From assembly GCA_964494645.1 (NCBI GenBank), contig CAZBSH010000009.1, forward strand, positions 1 through 52,315: a stretch of 52,315 nucleotides of DNA, given 5' to 3'. Below the pieces are notes generated by a model, which was not told the origin of the DNA, did not search any database, and saw nothing but the letters and a program-made list of their open reading frames with translations. Positions within the stretch are counted from its first letter, which is position 1. Every line of letters starts with the position of its first letter. Shown here piece after piece: positions 40,740-49,177 of this stretch. The position numbers and the translations under genes were made by a program. This stretch comes from Christensenella sp964494645 (GTDB taxonomy: Bacteria; Bacillota; Clostridia; Christensenellales; Christensenellaceae).

Positions 40740-42626
40740 TTACCACGAACCGCCGCCCCCACCGCCGATCCCGCCGCCGGAAAAGCCGCCTCCGCCAAAG
40801 CCGCCCCCGCCGCCGATCCCGCCGCCGCCGGAGTTAGGCTGTGATGTCATATTTACCTGTGTCTGATAAAGAGAATGGTTAAGCATACTTGCAAACCATA
40901 TCGTAGTGAAAACCGAACCATTATAGCCATAATACCAACCGGGCGGCTCTACCGCAATGCTCTCAAATTGCTTTGCCCATTTATCCGTTACGCCCAAAAC
41001 ATACGCATACGGAAGGATATGATAAAAATACTGTGGATCGTCTTCCACAAGCATTTTTAATTTCTCCGCCTCCACCGTTTCTATGAAGTGCTTGAGCCCT
41101 AAAATCCGACCCGACCATTGCGCGCCCTTTTCGGTTCTGCGGCGCATGGCGGGCGCCAAAAGAATCATGCCCAGCGTAAAAAGCGCAGGCAGCAGCAACC
41201 ATCCGCCAAATAATTCAAAGTTAAACAATCCTGTAAAAGCCAAGTAAAGGATCGTCACGATCGACCATCCGATGATCGAGCCTGTCTTTGATAACAGCTT
41301 TTCCGAACGCATTTTATGGACATTCATGCAAATAGCAGAGCTGATGACCCACCCGATGACCCACGCAATCACACCGCCGATCACAGCCGCTATCCCTTCC
41401 AAAGACAACGAATAGACGCTAAACGCAAGCGCGATTATAACAGGTAACGGCGCAAGGGCGCACACCAACTTTTCAAGCCCCACTGATTTTTTGGTAAACA
41501 CGCGGTTCTCGGGCATTTCGTACTTATCCTTGATGCGCTCTTTTGCCGCGGCAATGGTTGATGAAAATTCATATTGCATATCCGCAATGCTGATCCTATT
41601 GCCTTTTGCAAACATTTTATCAAACAAAATCCGCTCATAGTCGTTTGCCGTATCCGGCAGATCCTTAAGCTTTTCAAAAGATAATTTCTTCTTGTCTTCC
41701 TGAATGATCGAAATATTCCCCTGATCTGCCCAGTAAATAAGCAGCGACACTGCGTCCTTGTCCTCTACCACGCCATCGACAATATATCCTACGTCCGCAG
41801 AGTTCATTCCTTCCGGCGGGTTGAATTCCACTGTCTGCAATTCTCTTTTTCGTTTTCCGGATGTAAAAAACAGAACAAGCGCCAAAGCCATGATCGCCGC
41901 ACCCGCAAACAAGCAAGGCATCACGCCGTCCGCAGCGTTTCGTACGCCCACATAATATCCCTGGGGTAGTTCAAGACGTATGGTGAAGCTTTCATACGGC
42001 GCTACTCTTTGCGTGATTTCACCTGAAATCGTCGTTTTATCAACCTGATATTTCACCGCGTCCTGATTATAACCCGTATTTCCTTTTTGTCCTGTTGTAA
42101 AGCCTACCTTGGCAGCATCAAAATCCTTTGGCATATGGATTGTAAATGAAAAATGGTCGATAGGCGCCGCCCACTTTGAATCGATCAGATTGAAATAAAA
42201 TTCATCGAACGCACTCGTTCCATCATCGCCCGCATCCATTGTATAACCATATTCATAGGTATGTACGCCGGACACCTCCTCATTCGGATCACCGATATAA
42301 AGGGAAATCATATCGCCTTCCTTTTTCGTATCGAACTGCCCGTTCGCATAAACATCCGTGACGACCAAATTATATGTATTGGTATATTTCCGGCCATTTG
42401 AAACACGTACCGCTTCGCTGCGTGTTGGAATATCCACCCGAAGACCGTGCTGTCCCGGCGCAACAAAATCCACCGTCATCGTGTCCCGTATTTCGTACAC
42501 ATTATTTTCCCTGACAGTGATCTCTCTGCTGTATTCAAGGATTTCCAAGTTCGTATCCGCAGCGGACGCAAACGACGGGATGAGCATCGCAAGCACGACC
42601 GCAAACAGGATCATCCATTTTTTCAT
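40740..42626 (-). CDS. DUF2207 membrane protein with glycine-rich tail
   Basis: A 628-residue membrane protein. A signal peptide (to ~22, ending SFASA) is followed by an extracytoplasmic beta-rich domain (residues ~25-215) typical of DUF2207. A membrane helix (~217), a cytoplasmic segment, three or four further helices (~355-470) and a cytoplasmic C-terminal part come next. The last ~25 residues are almost all Gly with a few Ile, Phe and Ser, ending GGSW; such tails are usual in this family. It commonly accompanies LemA, as here. Function unknown, perhaps envelope maintenance. I chose ATG at 42626, with GAGAGG upstream. Confidence 0.83.
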   Translation of the reverse strand: MKKWMILFAVVLAMLIPSFASAADTNLEILEYSREITVRENNVYEIRDTMTVDFVAPGQHGLRVDIPTRSEAVRVSNGRKYTNTYNLVVTDVYANGQFDTKKEGDMISLYIGDPNEEVSGVHTYEYGYTMDAGDDGTSAFDEFYFNLIDSKWAAPIDHFSFTIHMPKDFDAAKVGFTTGQKGNTGYNQDAVKYQVDKTTISGEITQRVAPYESFTIRLELPQGYYVGVRNAADGVMPCLFAGAAIMALALVLFFTSGKRKRELQTVEFNPPEGMNSADVGYIVDGVVEDKDAVSLLIYWADQGNISIIQEDKKKLSFEKLKDLPDTANDYERILFDKMFAKGNRISIADMQYEFSSTIAAAKERIKDKYEMPENRVFTKKSVGLEKLVCALAPLPVIIALAFSVYSLSLEGIAAVIGGVIAWVIGWVISSAICMNVHKMRSEKLLSKTGSIIGWSIVTILYLAFTGLFNFELFGGWLLLPALFTLGMILLAPAMRRRTEKGAQWSGRILGLKHFIETVEAEKLKMLVEDDPQYFYHILPYAYVLGVTDKWAKQFESIAVEPPGWYYGYNGSVFTTIWFASMLNHSLYQTQVNMTSQPNSGGGGIGGGGGFGGGGFSGGGIGGGGGGSW

Positions 42627-42654
42627 CATATACCTCTCCATTTTTTCGCAACGG

Positions 42655-42687
42655 AAAAACGGGGACGGTCTGCTTTGTCCCCGTTTT
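42655..42687 (-). terminator. Intrinsic terminator or attenuator between lemA and DUF2207
   Basis: AAAACGGGGAC (42656-42666) pairs with GTCCCCGTTTT (42677-42687), an 11-bp stem with a 10-nt loop. On the minus strand it is followed by about five Ts. It lies only ~15 bp before the DUF2207 ribosome site, so DUF2207 must depend on read-through. Confidence 0.7.
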
Positions 42688-42693
42688 GCTTTT

Positions 42694-43260
42694 TTAGAAC
42701 TGTACTTTTACGTTTTCACGCTCTGTCTGGTTTTCTACCTCAAACATAGGCTGCTTTGTGAATTTGAACTTGCGCGCAATCATATTCGTAGGGAATGTTT
42801 CCAGTTTGGTATTGAACATCCTCACGTTCGCGTTATAGTACTTACGCGCGTTTGCAATATCCGTTTCTACCATATTCAACTGATTTTGCAAATCCAGGAA
42901 GTTTGTATTTGCCTTAAGATCAGGATATGCTTCCGCAACCGCAAACAGGCTTCTTAACGTACCCGTCAGTATGTTCTCGTTTTGCAATCTCTCTTCCGTC
43001 GTGGTAGAACTTGCAACATTGGAACGCGCGGCCGTCACCTGCTCGAGCGTACCCTTTTCATGTTCCGCGTACCCCTTGACCGTTTCCACCAAATTGGGGA
43101 TCAGGTCAAACCTCTTTTTCAGATATACATCAATGGTGGCAAACGCCTCTTCGATGCTGTTCTTCATTTTGATGAAGTTGTTGTACGAGGCAATATACCA
43201 GATCACAATGATCACAATAATCGCCGCAACGACCCCGATCAATATCCATAACCATGTCAT
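42694..43260 (-). CDS. lemA: LemA family protein
   Basis: A 188-residue LemA protein. One N-terminal membrane helix (residues ~2-25) is followed by the conserved four-helix cytosolic or external domain starting YNNFIKMKNSIEEAFATIDVYLKKR (seen as YNNFIKMKNSIEEAF, then DVYLKKRFDLIPNLVETVKGY, ~27-65), the LemA signature. The C terminus has FPTNMIARKFKF with the usual NxIAxxFxF pattern. ATG at 43260 has GGAG upstream; an ATG five codons earlier is possible. It is paired with the DUF2207 gene, as in many genomes. No enzymatic role is known. Confidence 0.92.
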   Translation of the reverse strand: MTWLWILIGVVAAIIVIIVIWYIASYNNFIKMKNSIEEAFATIDVYLKKRFDLIPNLVETVKGYAEHEKGTLEQVTAARSNVASSTTTEERLQNENILTGTLRSLFAVAEAYPDLKANTNFLDLQNQLNMVETDIANARKYYNANVRMFNTKLETFPTNMIARKFKFTKQPMFEVENQTERENVKVQF

Positions 43261-43281
43261 AGTCAGATACTCCATTCCTAT

Positions 43282-43623
43282 TTATTGGGTAATAATCACT
43301 TCATGGACCACAAGCGGTTCTTTACCGATGTTCCTCAAGCTGTGCTTCTGTTTGTGCGCACACACCATCACATCTCCCGGACCTACGCTGACAACTTTCC
43401 CGTCATCGGCATATTCTCCGCAGCCTTGCCACACGAGGTATATCTCCGCTTCATTTTCATGCATATGCTCGCCCATCGACACGCCCTGCGGAAGGATCAG
43501 TGTCGCCGCCTTGCGTAAATGCGGGCATCGCTGCTCGTCACTAAGCCAGTGCTCAAGCACCGCCGTTCCCTGTCCGCCGCAAAATTTTTCGCGCAGCTCT
43601 GTGCGTCTTGCCATTTTACCCAT
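43282..43623 (-). CDS. Small cupin-domain protein
   Basis: A 113-residue single cupin. GEHMHENEAEIYLVWQGCGEY (seen as GEHMHENEAEIYLVWQG, ~51-67) is cupin motif 1 with two His and a Glu as metal ligands; motif 2 is VGPGDVMVCAHKQKHSLRN with another His (~80-98). It is paralogous to its upstream neighbour at 43639, 15 bp away. Such proteins may bind small ligands or isomerise sugars; the role is unknown. It is in an operon with homoserine dehydrogenase and pantothenate kinase. Confidence 0.8.
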   Translation of the reverse strand: MGKMARRTELREKFCGGQGTAVLEHWLSDEQRCPHLRKAATLILPQGVSMGEHMHENEAEIYLVWQGCGEYADDGKVVSVGPGDVMVCAHKQKHSLRNIGKEPLVVHEVIITQ

Positions 43624-43638
43624 CTTTTTATTTCGCCC

Positions 43639-43980
43639 TTAACCGGCGACGATCACCGCATGAAACACAAGGTCTTCGCTTCCCGTGCTGATGATCCCGT
43701 GCGAATCACCATCATAACACATCACCACATCGCCCGGCACAACCGTATAGGTCTTGCCATTGTCGTGATATTCTCCCTCACCCTTTTGAATAAAATAAAG
43801 TTCTGCTTCACCGGTATGGGAATGATCTCCCACGGAATCCCCCGGCGCGATCGTCAACGTCGCCACCATGTTGAGATTCGGACTGTTTTCTTCATCCGCA
43901 AGCCAGTAAGCGACATTTGCAACTCCATTGCCATCGCAGCAATTTTCCAAAGTTTTCTTAATCAGTTCTTTTCTTACCAT
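43639..43980 (-). CDS. Small cupin-domain protein
   Basis: A 113-residue single cupin. Motif 1 is GDHSHTGEAELYFIQKGEGEY (GDHSHTGEAELYFIQKG, ~51-67), with His, His and Glu metal ligands, and motif 2 VVPGDVVMCYDGDSHGI with a fourth His. GGAGGGA precedes the ATG. It is a tandem duplicate of the cupin at 43282, with the same length and motif spacing. It lies 26 bp after homoserine dehydrogenase. Function unknown. Confidence 0.82.
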   Translation of the reverse strand: MVRKELIKKTLENCCDGNGVANVAYWLADEENSPNLNMVATLTIAPGDSVGDHSHTGEAELYFIQKGEGEYHDNGKTYTVVPGDVVMCYDGDSHGIISTGSEDLVFHAVIVAG

Positions 43981-44006
43981 TTTTGATTCCCTCCGCTTGT
44001 TATACG

Positions 44007-45278
44007 TTATTTTTCAACACGGATACAGCTCGGCACATCCACTACCGCATCCAGTTGCTTGATCTCTTCAATCGCTTTGTTCAAATCCTTTTCATGCGCC
44101 TTGTGCGTCACCAGGATAAGCGGCGCCGCCTTTTGTCCCTCTTTTGCGCCCTTCTGGATCACGCTTTCAATGCTCACATCGTGTTTTCCAAGGATGCCCG
44201 CGATCTTCGCAAGTACGCCCGGCTTGTCTTCTACATTGGTACGGATAAAGTATTCCGTAATCCAGTCGTCGTTAAACCCTGCCCGGTCTGCTTCATATGT
44301 GTTCTCGAACGTAGCATATTTAGGTTCATGATGCACGGAATATACCATGTCCGACACAAGCGCGCTTGCTGTCGGAAAATCCCCCGCGCCTTTTCCATAC
44401 CACATCATCTCTCCCACTGCGCTTCCGTTGATAAAGATCGCGTTGAAAGATCCCTTGATGCTTGCGAGCGCATGATCTTTTAAGATCATCGTGGGATGTA
44501 CATGCACCTCGATCGTGCCGTCCGGCGCTTTTTTACCGATTGCCAACAGCTTAACCACATATCCCAATTCCCGCCCGATCTCGATGTCAAGCTTGGTGAT
44601 CTTCGTGATCCCCTCGCAATAAATCTTATCCACAGGCACACGGGCATGAAACGCCATCGACGCCAGAATAGAAAGCTTATAGCGCGCGTCATATCCTTCC
44701 ACATCGCTCGTGGGGTTTGCTTCCGCGTATCCAAGCTCCTGCGCCTCTTTTAAAACATCGTCAAAGTCGCGTCCTTCATCGTCCATTTTCGTCAGGATGT
44801 AATTGGTCGTCCCGTTGACGATACCGTATATCCTGTCAATGCTGTTTGCCTGCATTGAGTCCTGCAACGCGCGCAGAATCGGAATCCCGCCGCCCACAGC
44901 CGCCTCAAAATAAAAACCCGCATTTCCCTTCTTTGCCGCTGCCTCAAGCTCCGGCCAGTTTTGCGAGATCATATCTTTGTTTGCAGAAACAACCGTTTTT
45001 CCACTCTCAAGCGCCGCAATGATGAATTCCTTTGACGGATGCTGCCCACCCATGACCTCCGCGACGATCGTGATCTCCGGATCGCTTATAATCTCGTCGA
45101 TGTCTTTTGCCTTTTTTTCCTCCGGCACATCGACCGCATAATTTAAGGCAAGCGTCTTTTTGACTTCCAGCCGCACACCTTCTTTATGTTCAATATTTTT
45201 CTGCTCCTTTTCGATCAGCTGATAGATCCCGCCGCCGACCGTCCCCATGCCGAGGATGGCTACCTTTACCTCTTTCAT
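44007..45278 (-). CDS. hom: Homoserine dehydrogenase with C-terminal ACT domain
   Basis: A 423-residue NAD(P)-dependent homoserine dehydrogenase, converting aspartate semialdehyde to homoserine for Thr and Met synthesis. The Rossmann motif is LGMGTVGGG (~9). VSANKDMIS (~97) supplies a catalytic Lys, and YGIVNGTTNYILTKM (~150) and EANPTSDVEGYDARYKL (~186) are the family signature with the catalytic Lys. Residues ~345-423 are a regulatory ACT domain (NVEDKPGVLAKIAGILGKH) that probably senses threonine. AGGAGT precedes the ATG. It supplies the homoserine later used by MetY at 5731. Confidence 0.94.
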   Translation of the reverse strand: MKEVKVAILGMGTVGGGIYQLIEKEQKNIEHKEGVRLEVKKTLALNYAVDVPEEKKAKDIDEIISDPEITIVAEVMGGQHPSKEFIIAALESGKTVVSANKDMISQNWPELEAAAKKGNAGFYFEAAVGGGIPILRALQDSMQANSIDRIYGIVNGTTNYILTKMDDEGRDFDDVLKEAQELGYAEANPTSDVEGYDARYKLSILASMAFHARVPVDKIYCEGITKITKLDIEIGRELGYVVKLLAIGKKAPDGTIEVHVHPTMILKDHALASIKGSFNAIFINGSAVGEMMWYGKGAGDFPTASALVSDMVYSVHHEPKYATFENTYEADRAGFNDDWITEYFIRTNVEDKPGVLAKIAGILGKHDVSIESVIQKGAKEGQKAAPLILVTHKAHEKDLNKAIEEIKQLDAVVDVPSCIRVEK

Positions 45279-45293
45279 CGCTTTTACTCCTTG

Positions 45294-46055
45294 TCAGCAA
45301 TTCTTCATATAAATCTTATTCAAACCAATCAGCGTAAGCGTTGGTATGATTTCGTCAATGCAATCCGTTTCCTGCGCGATCAGTTCCGAAAATCCCCCTG
45401 TCGCCACGACCTTCGCACCGCCCATCTCGGATTTCATCTTATCCACGATATACTGCACTTGTCCCACATATCCATAAATAATGCCTGCCTGCATCGACGT
45501 TACCGTCGATTTATTGATGACCTTGTCCGGTCTCATCAGCTCAATGCGCGGCAATTTTGCCGTATTGACGGTAAGTGCTTCTGATGTGATCTTGATACCC
45601 GGACAAATCACTCCTCCCAGAAAATCTCCGTCTTTCGAAATAGCGCCAAAGCTTGTCGCCGTACCGAAATCTACGGTGATCACCGGTCCGCCGAACAGCT
45701 CATATGCGCCAACAGCGTTAACGATCCTGTCTGTGCCCAGTTCTTTTGGGTTGTCATACTTGATATTGATCCCCGTTTTGATGCCCGGTCCGACAAACAT
45801 CGGCTTTTTCTTAAAATATTCGCGCACCATGTGGTCAAGCGTATAATTGATAGACGGAATGACCGAAGAAATAATCACACCGTCGATATCGCGCGGCACA
45901 TGCCCCAGATAACGAAAAAACTCAATCATGCGAATCCCGAACTGGTCGGATGTTGCATCGATATCCGTTGCCATACGGAACGAATGGATGAGCACGCCTT
46001 CTTCAAACATCCCACACTTAATATTTGTGTTGCCTACATCCAAAACAAAAATCAT
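45294..46055 (-). CDS. coaX: Type III pantothenate kinase
   Basis: A 253-residue CoaX. VLDVGNTNIKCG (~4) is the phosphate-1 ATP motif. FVGPGIKTGINIKYDNPKELGTDR (seen as GPGIKTGINIKYDNP and ELGTDRIVNAVGA, ~93-117) is the pantothenate site, and TVDFGTATSF (~125) holds the catalytic Asp. It makes 4'-phosphopantothenate in the first step of CoA synthesis. It starts directly after the stop of an ECF S-component, which strongly suggests that the transporter brings in pantothenate. Confidence 0.95.
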   Translation of the reverse strand: MIFVLDVGNTNIKCGMFEEGVLIHSFRMATDIDATSDQFGIRMIEFFRYLGHVPRDIDGVIISSVIPSINYTLDHMVREYFKKKPMFVGPGIKTGINIKYDNPKELGTDRIVNAVGAYELFGGPVITVDFGTATSFGAISKDGDFLGGVICPGIKITSEALTVNTAKLPRIELMRPDKVINKSTVTSMQAGIIYGYVGQVQYIVDKMKSEMGGAKVVATGGFSELIAQETDCIDEIIPTLTLIGLNKIYMKNC

Positions 46056-46685
46056 CTATTGCGTAATCTCCTTGCGTTTTACTGTCTTAAGCTGTGGCAC
46101 GACCTTTTGAAGCGCGCTTATGATCGGCGGACAAATGAGCATTGCCGCAATCGCCTCCGGTACGCCGTTTGTTAAAACGATCGTCCACACAACGACCATC
46201 GCACCCGCAGGATCAACACCATAAAGCGAGCATAAAAGCGGCGTAAGCGTTAAGCTTACCAAAGCCAGATATCCCGCCGTATTGGTAAGCGAACCCGCCA
46301 GCGAAGCGACCCCCAAATTGACAAACGTTTTTTTTGCCCTCATTGCTTTGCCGATATACCATGTCACCACCGGAATCAGCAGCCTCGGCAGCGTCAGGCA
46401 AACGCAGTACAACAGACCATATGTTCCGAAATCTCCCACCACCAGCGCGGAAAATGCGTCAGGCATGGTAAACATCTTCGCAATACTGATCACCGCAAAC
46501 AGCGCCCCCAGACCGACCCCCGTCCGCAGCCCCAAAACCATCGTTCCTACGATCACCGGAATACACATCAGCGTAATCGTGACAGGTCCCAGAATAATAA
46601 AGCCCAGATATGGTACAAAGCCCATGATCAGCATAATGGCAATCAATATTGCCGTCAGTGTAAGCGTCCGTGTTTTTGTTTTCAT
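46056..46685 (-). CDS. ECF transporter S-component, probably for pantothenate
   Basis: A 209-residue membrane protein with about six hydrophobic spans. The segment GPVTITLMCIPVIVGTMVLG (~33-52) is the typical ECF S-component block of the pantothenate group. It touches coaX with no gap (TAG then ATG), so pantothenate is the likely ligand; this rests on family and context. ATG 46685 is chosen over the adjacent ATG 46688 for spacing from GGAGG. The shared EcfA/A'/T module is not in the window. Confidence 0.85.
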   Translation of the reverse strand: MKTKTRTLTLTAILIAIMLIMGFVPYLGFIILGPVTITLMCIPVIVGTMVLGLRTGVGLGALFAVISIAKMFTMPDAFSALVVGDFGTYGLLYCVCLTLPRLLIPVVTWYIGKAMRAKKTFVNLGVASLAGSLTNTAGYLALVSLTLTPLLCSLYGVDPAGAMVVVWTIVLTNGVPEAIAAMLICPPIISALQKVVPQLKTVKRKEITQ

Positions 46686-46877
46686 CATTACCTCCGCTCA
46701 GGTTTCCGATAGGAATACCCTACTCAGTATAAATTTAATGAAACACAGCGTTTGTCCGTACGGCTTTTGGGGTATCAAAATGCCGTCAGAAACTGTTTTT
46801 CATCATTAAGATATTATATCAGCATTTTATGCCGATTTGCAAGGAAAACGGCGAAAAACAAAGGAGTGTCTACAATC

Positions 46878-47372
46878 ATGATTCATAACCCATTTACCGG
46901 CGAAGCAATGGATAAGAAAAAAATATGGCAGCTTATCGTCGCGATTTTTGCCACCGGCGAAGGCTCCGGTCTTGCGCTGATGTCCCTAAAGACAGATTCC
47001 CCATGGTTTTTAGGTCTCACGCTTTCCCCCGTACATCCGCCTTATGTTGTTTTTGGCATCGTGTGGACGACGCTTTATATCCTGATGGGCTGCTCGTTTG
47101 TCATCTCGATCCTCAATCCCAAAATGACCAAAGGCATCCACATCGGTTATATTTTAAATATCTTTTTAGGCGCAATGTGGTCTCCCGCGTTTTTCCTGTT
47201 AAAAAGCCCGCTTGCAGGTCTGCTCGTCGCCATCGCGACCCTCATAAACGCTGCGATCCTGCTCCGGAATGTACGAAAAATAAGCCGCGAAGCATCCTAT
47301 ATGATCATACCCTATTTGATATGGATCGCTTTTGCGACTTATCTGAACGCCGCAATCATCGCGCTCAATTGA
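46878..47372 (+). CDS. tspO: TspO/MBR family membrane protein 1
   Basis: A 164-residue five-helix TspO. Motifs: LTLSPVHPPYVVFGIVWTTLY (seen as LSPVHPPYVVFGIVWTTLY, ~47-65) and MWSPAFF (~100), the tryptophan-containing ligand-site loop. The N terminus is ~15 residues longer than usual. AAGGAG lies 11 bases before ATG 46878; an ATG at 46908 is the alternative. TspO proteins bind porphyrins and related ligands. A second copy follows after 25 bp. Both are on the plus strand, divergent from the pantothenate operon. Confidence 0.88.
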   Translation: MIHNPFTGEAMDKKKIWQLIVAIFATGEGSGLALMSLKTDSPWFLGLTLSPVHPPYVVFGIVWTTLYILMGCSFVISILNPKMTKGIHIGYILNIFLGAMWSPAFFLLKSPLAGLLVAIATLINAAILLRNVRKISREASYMIIPYLIWIAFATYLNAAIIALN

Positions 47373-47397
47373 TTTTTTGGAAAGGATGGATCCCCTA

Positions 47398-47901
47398 ATG
47401 TTTATCATGACTTATCAAATGGAAGAACGGCGGCGCGAAAAAAATGCCAACCGCCTAAAGGCATTATTTGCCGTATTATTGACTGTCGCCGGTGCCGTGC
47501 TTGCAAGCCTGTCAACAAAGACAGACACACAGTGGTACCAGTCCCTGACCCTTTCGCCGCTGCAGCCCCCGCCGCCCGTGTTTGGCATCGTATGGACAGT
47601 GCTGTATATTTTGCTCGCGGTTTCATTCGCGTTTGTTGTCACACAGCAAAGACCCCGTGGCAGCGCTGTATTTGGCTATGTCCTAAATATCGTCTTAAAC
47701 GCGCTTTGGTCTCCTATATTCTTCCTGATGCGCCAACCGTTGCCCGCACTTTTCATCATGCTTGCCCTGATCATTAACCTCATTGTCCTCATGCGCAATG
47801 TCTGGCCGTCCTGTCGCGCAAGCGTGTATATGCTGATTCCGTATCTTGGCTGGCTGTGCATTGCGACAGTGCTCAATGTTTCTGTCGTAGTGCTGAATTG
47901 A
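47398..47901 (+). CDS. tspO: TspO/MBR family membrane protein 2
   Basis: A 167-residue TspO, a tandem paralogue of the preceding gene. WYQSLTLSPLQPPPPVFGIVW (shown in parts: WYQSLTLSPLQPPP and VFGIVWTVLY, ~44-67) and LWSPIFFLM (~104) match the family. A basic N-terminal stretch (EERRREKNANRLK) precedes helix 1. GGAAAGG is upstream of ATG 47398; earlier in-frame TTG/ATG codons overlap the ribosome site. Tandem TspO genes suggest either a heterodimer or ligand divergence. Confidence 0.87.
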   Translation: MFIMTYQMEERRREKNANRLKALFAVLLTVAGAVLASLSTKTDTQWYQSLTLSPLQPPPPVFGIVWTVLYILLAVSFAFVVTQQRPRGSAVFGYVLNIVLNALWSPIFFLMRQPLPALFIMLALIINLIVLMRNVWPSCRASVYMLIPYLGWLCIATVLNVSVVVLN

Positions 47902-47915
47902 TACGCCCTCACAAG

Positions 47916-48530
47916 TCAGCCGATCTCGGCGGCATCCGGCTTGATACGTACCCATCGCAGAAATGTGTCCTGCGCCACACCGATCATGCCGGCAGCATGT
48001 CTGGAGGAAATCTCGTGTTCGAGCCATTGCCTGCGCAGTTCATAAAATGCCGGTGGCACAGGTTTTGGCGGACGACCGAATTTTACGCCGCGCAGCTTGG
48101 CAGCCGCGATTCCTTCCGCCTGTCGTTGTCTGATATTTTCACGCTCCGTCTGCGCGACATAGGACAAAAGCTGCAGCACGATATCAGCGATCAGCGTACC
48201 CGTCAAGTCTCTTCCCTGCCGGGTATCAAGAAGCGGCATATCAAGCACCACCACTTCCACCTTTTTTTCCTTGGTGATAATGCGCCATTGTTCCAATATC
48301 TCGTCGTAGTTACGACCCAGCCTGTCAATGCTTTTGATCACAAGCAAGTGCCCTTCCTTCATCCGCTTCACCAGTTTGCGATATGCCGGACGATCAAAAT
48401 CCTTGCCGCTCATTTTATCCATATAAATATGATCCTTCGGCACATCAAATTCGCTCATCGCAAGCATTTGCCTGTCTTCGTTCTGGTCTCTCGTTGATAC
48501 ACGAACATATCCCCAAATAACCTGTTCCAT
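47916..48530 (-). CDS. Solo serine recombinase (resolvase/invertase family)
   Basis: A 204-residue small serine recombinase. YVRVSTRDQN (~8) holds the nucleophilic Ser12; KSIDRLGRNYDEI (~66) contains the catalytic Arg pair; a long helix E region (~105-135) follows. The C terminus has a short HTH, SRHAAGMIGVAQDTFLRWVR (~177). It has its own promoter. No transposase, inverted repeat or invertible segment is visible around it, so it is either a domesticated recombinase or the remnant of a mobile element. It is convergent with tspO2 with a 14-bp gap and no clear terminator. Confidence 0.88.
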   Translation of the reverse strand: MEQVIWGYVRVSTRDQNEDRQMLAMSEFDVPKDHIYMDKMSGKDFDRPAYRKLVKRMKEGHLLVIKSIDRLGRNYDEILEQWRIITKEKKVEVVVLDMPLLDTRQGRDLTGTLIADIVLQLLSYVAQTERENIRQRQAEGIAAAKLRGVKFGRPPKPVPPAFYELRRQWLEHEISSRHAAGMIGVAQDTFLRWVRIKPDAAEIG

Positions 48531-48556
48531 CCTGATTACTCCCTTCTGCTAAACTT

Positions 48557-48585
48557 CTTATATTAAAAATGGTATAAATTGTTAA
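48557..48585 (-). promoter_or_regulatory. Promoter of the serine recombinase
   Basis: On the minus strand TTAACA (plus 48580-48585) and TATAAG (plus 48557-48562) are 17 bp apart, 26 bp before the start codon, with GGGAGT as ribosome site. Confidence 0.65.
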
Positions 48586-48706
48586 AATAATACTGAATTT
48601 TCACGCTTTGAGAAAAGCTGGAAAGTTTTTGTGCAACCGGGACGCTTTATGATAGCATAAGGAAATTGAATCGGCAATATAAATCATATTTTGTGTCTGA
48701 GATTAC

Positions 48707-48735
48707 AAAAAAAGACCGCTGCTCTCGCAGCGATC
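48707..48735 (-). terminator. Intrinsic terminator of the zinc-ribbon membrane protein gene
   Basis: CGCTGC (48717-48722) pairs with GCAGCG (48727-48732) around a 4-nt loop. On the minus strand it is followed by seven Ts. It lies about 15 bp after the stop at 48750. Confidence 0.85.
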
Positions 48736-48749
48736 CTTTTTATTGTTCG

Positions 48750-49067
48750 TCATTTTATTTCCTGTTCCGCGGCATTTTCCACGTCTTCAGACTTTTCTTC
48801 ATCCTGTTTTCGCTGTTCCTGCTCCCTCAGATAATCTTCGTCATGGATATTTTCCATATATACACTGATCCCGCAGTGCGGGCAGGTAAGCATCCTGTCC
48901 GTTCCCTGTCGGGAAACAAAAAAAGATTTTAATCCCGATACTTTGAATCTCGTACCACAACGCGGACACAAAAAATGGCGTTTTTGTTGTATCACGCAAT
49001 ACGCGATCACGCAAACAATCACAATAGCGACCGTTGTGCCCAGCGTAATGATTCCATACAGCTGCAT
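48750..49067 (-). CDS. Small membrane-anchored zinc-ribbon protein, unknown function
   Basis: A 105-residue protein with one N-terminal membrane helix (~5-27). A four-Cys zinc ribbon follows: CPRCG (~34) and CPHCG (~62), about 28 residues apart. The C-terminal tail is highly charged with many Glu, Gln and Lys (~70-105), likely a short coiled coil. GGGAG precedes tandem ATGs at 49070 and 49067. I do not recognise the family. It stands alone, divergent from the glyS T-box. Confidence 0.65.
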   Translation of the reverse strand: MQLYGIITLGTTVAIVIVCVIAYCVIQQKRHFLCPRCGTRFKVSGLKSFFVSRQGTDRMLTCPHCGISVYMENIHDEDYLREQEQRKQDEEKSEDVENAAEQEIK

Positions 49068-49141
49068 CATATTCTCCCTTCCGGCATATGCACGACCGAC
49101 GCGCATTTTCTTTCAGTATAGCACACCTGTCAAAAAAACAG

Positions 49142-49170
49142 TTGAATTTTTCTTAAATCATTGCTATGAT
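49142..49170 (+). promoter_or_regulatory. Sigma-A promoter of the T-box/glyS operon
   Basis: TTGAAT (49142-49147) and TATGAT (49165-49170) are 17 bp apart. The predicted start is near 49178, which leaves only ~86 nt before the T-box core. Confidence 0.75.
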
Positions 49171-49177
49171 ATTGCTT

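Noticed and set aside
47916..48530. Mobile element or invertible switch around the serine recombinase
   Set aside because: I found no terminal inverted repeats, target duplication, transposase or inverted flanks in the neighbouring bases.
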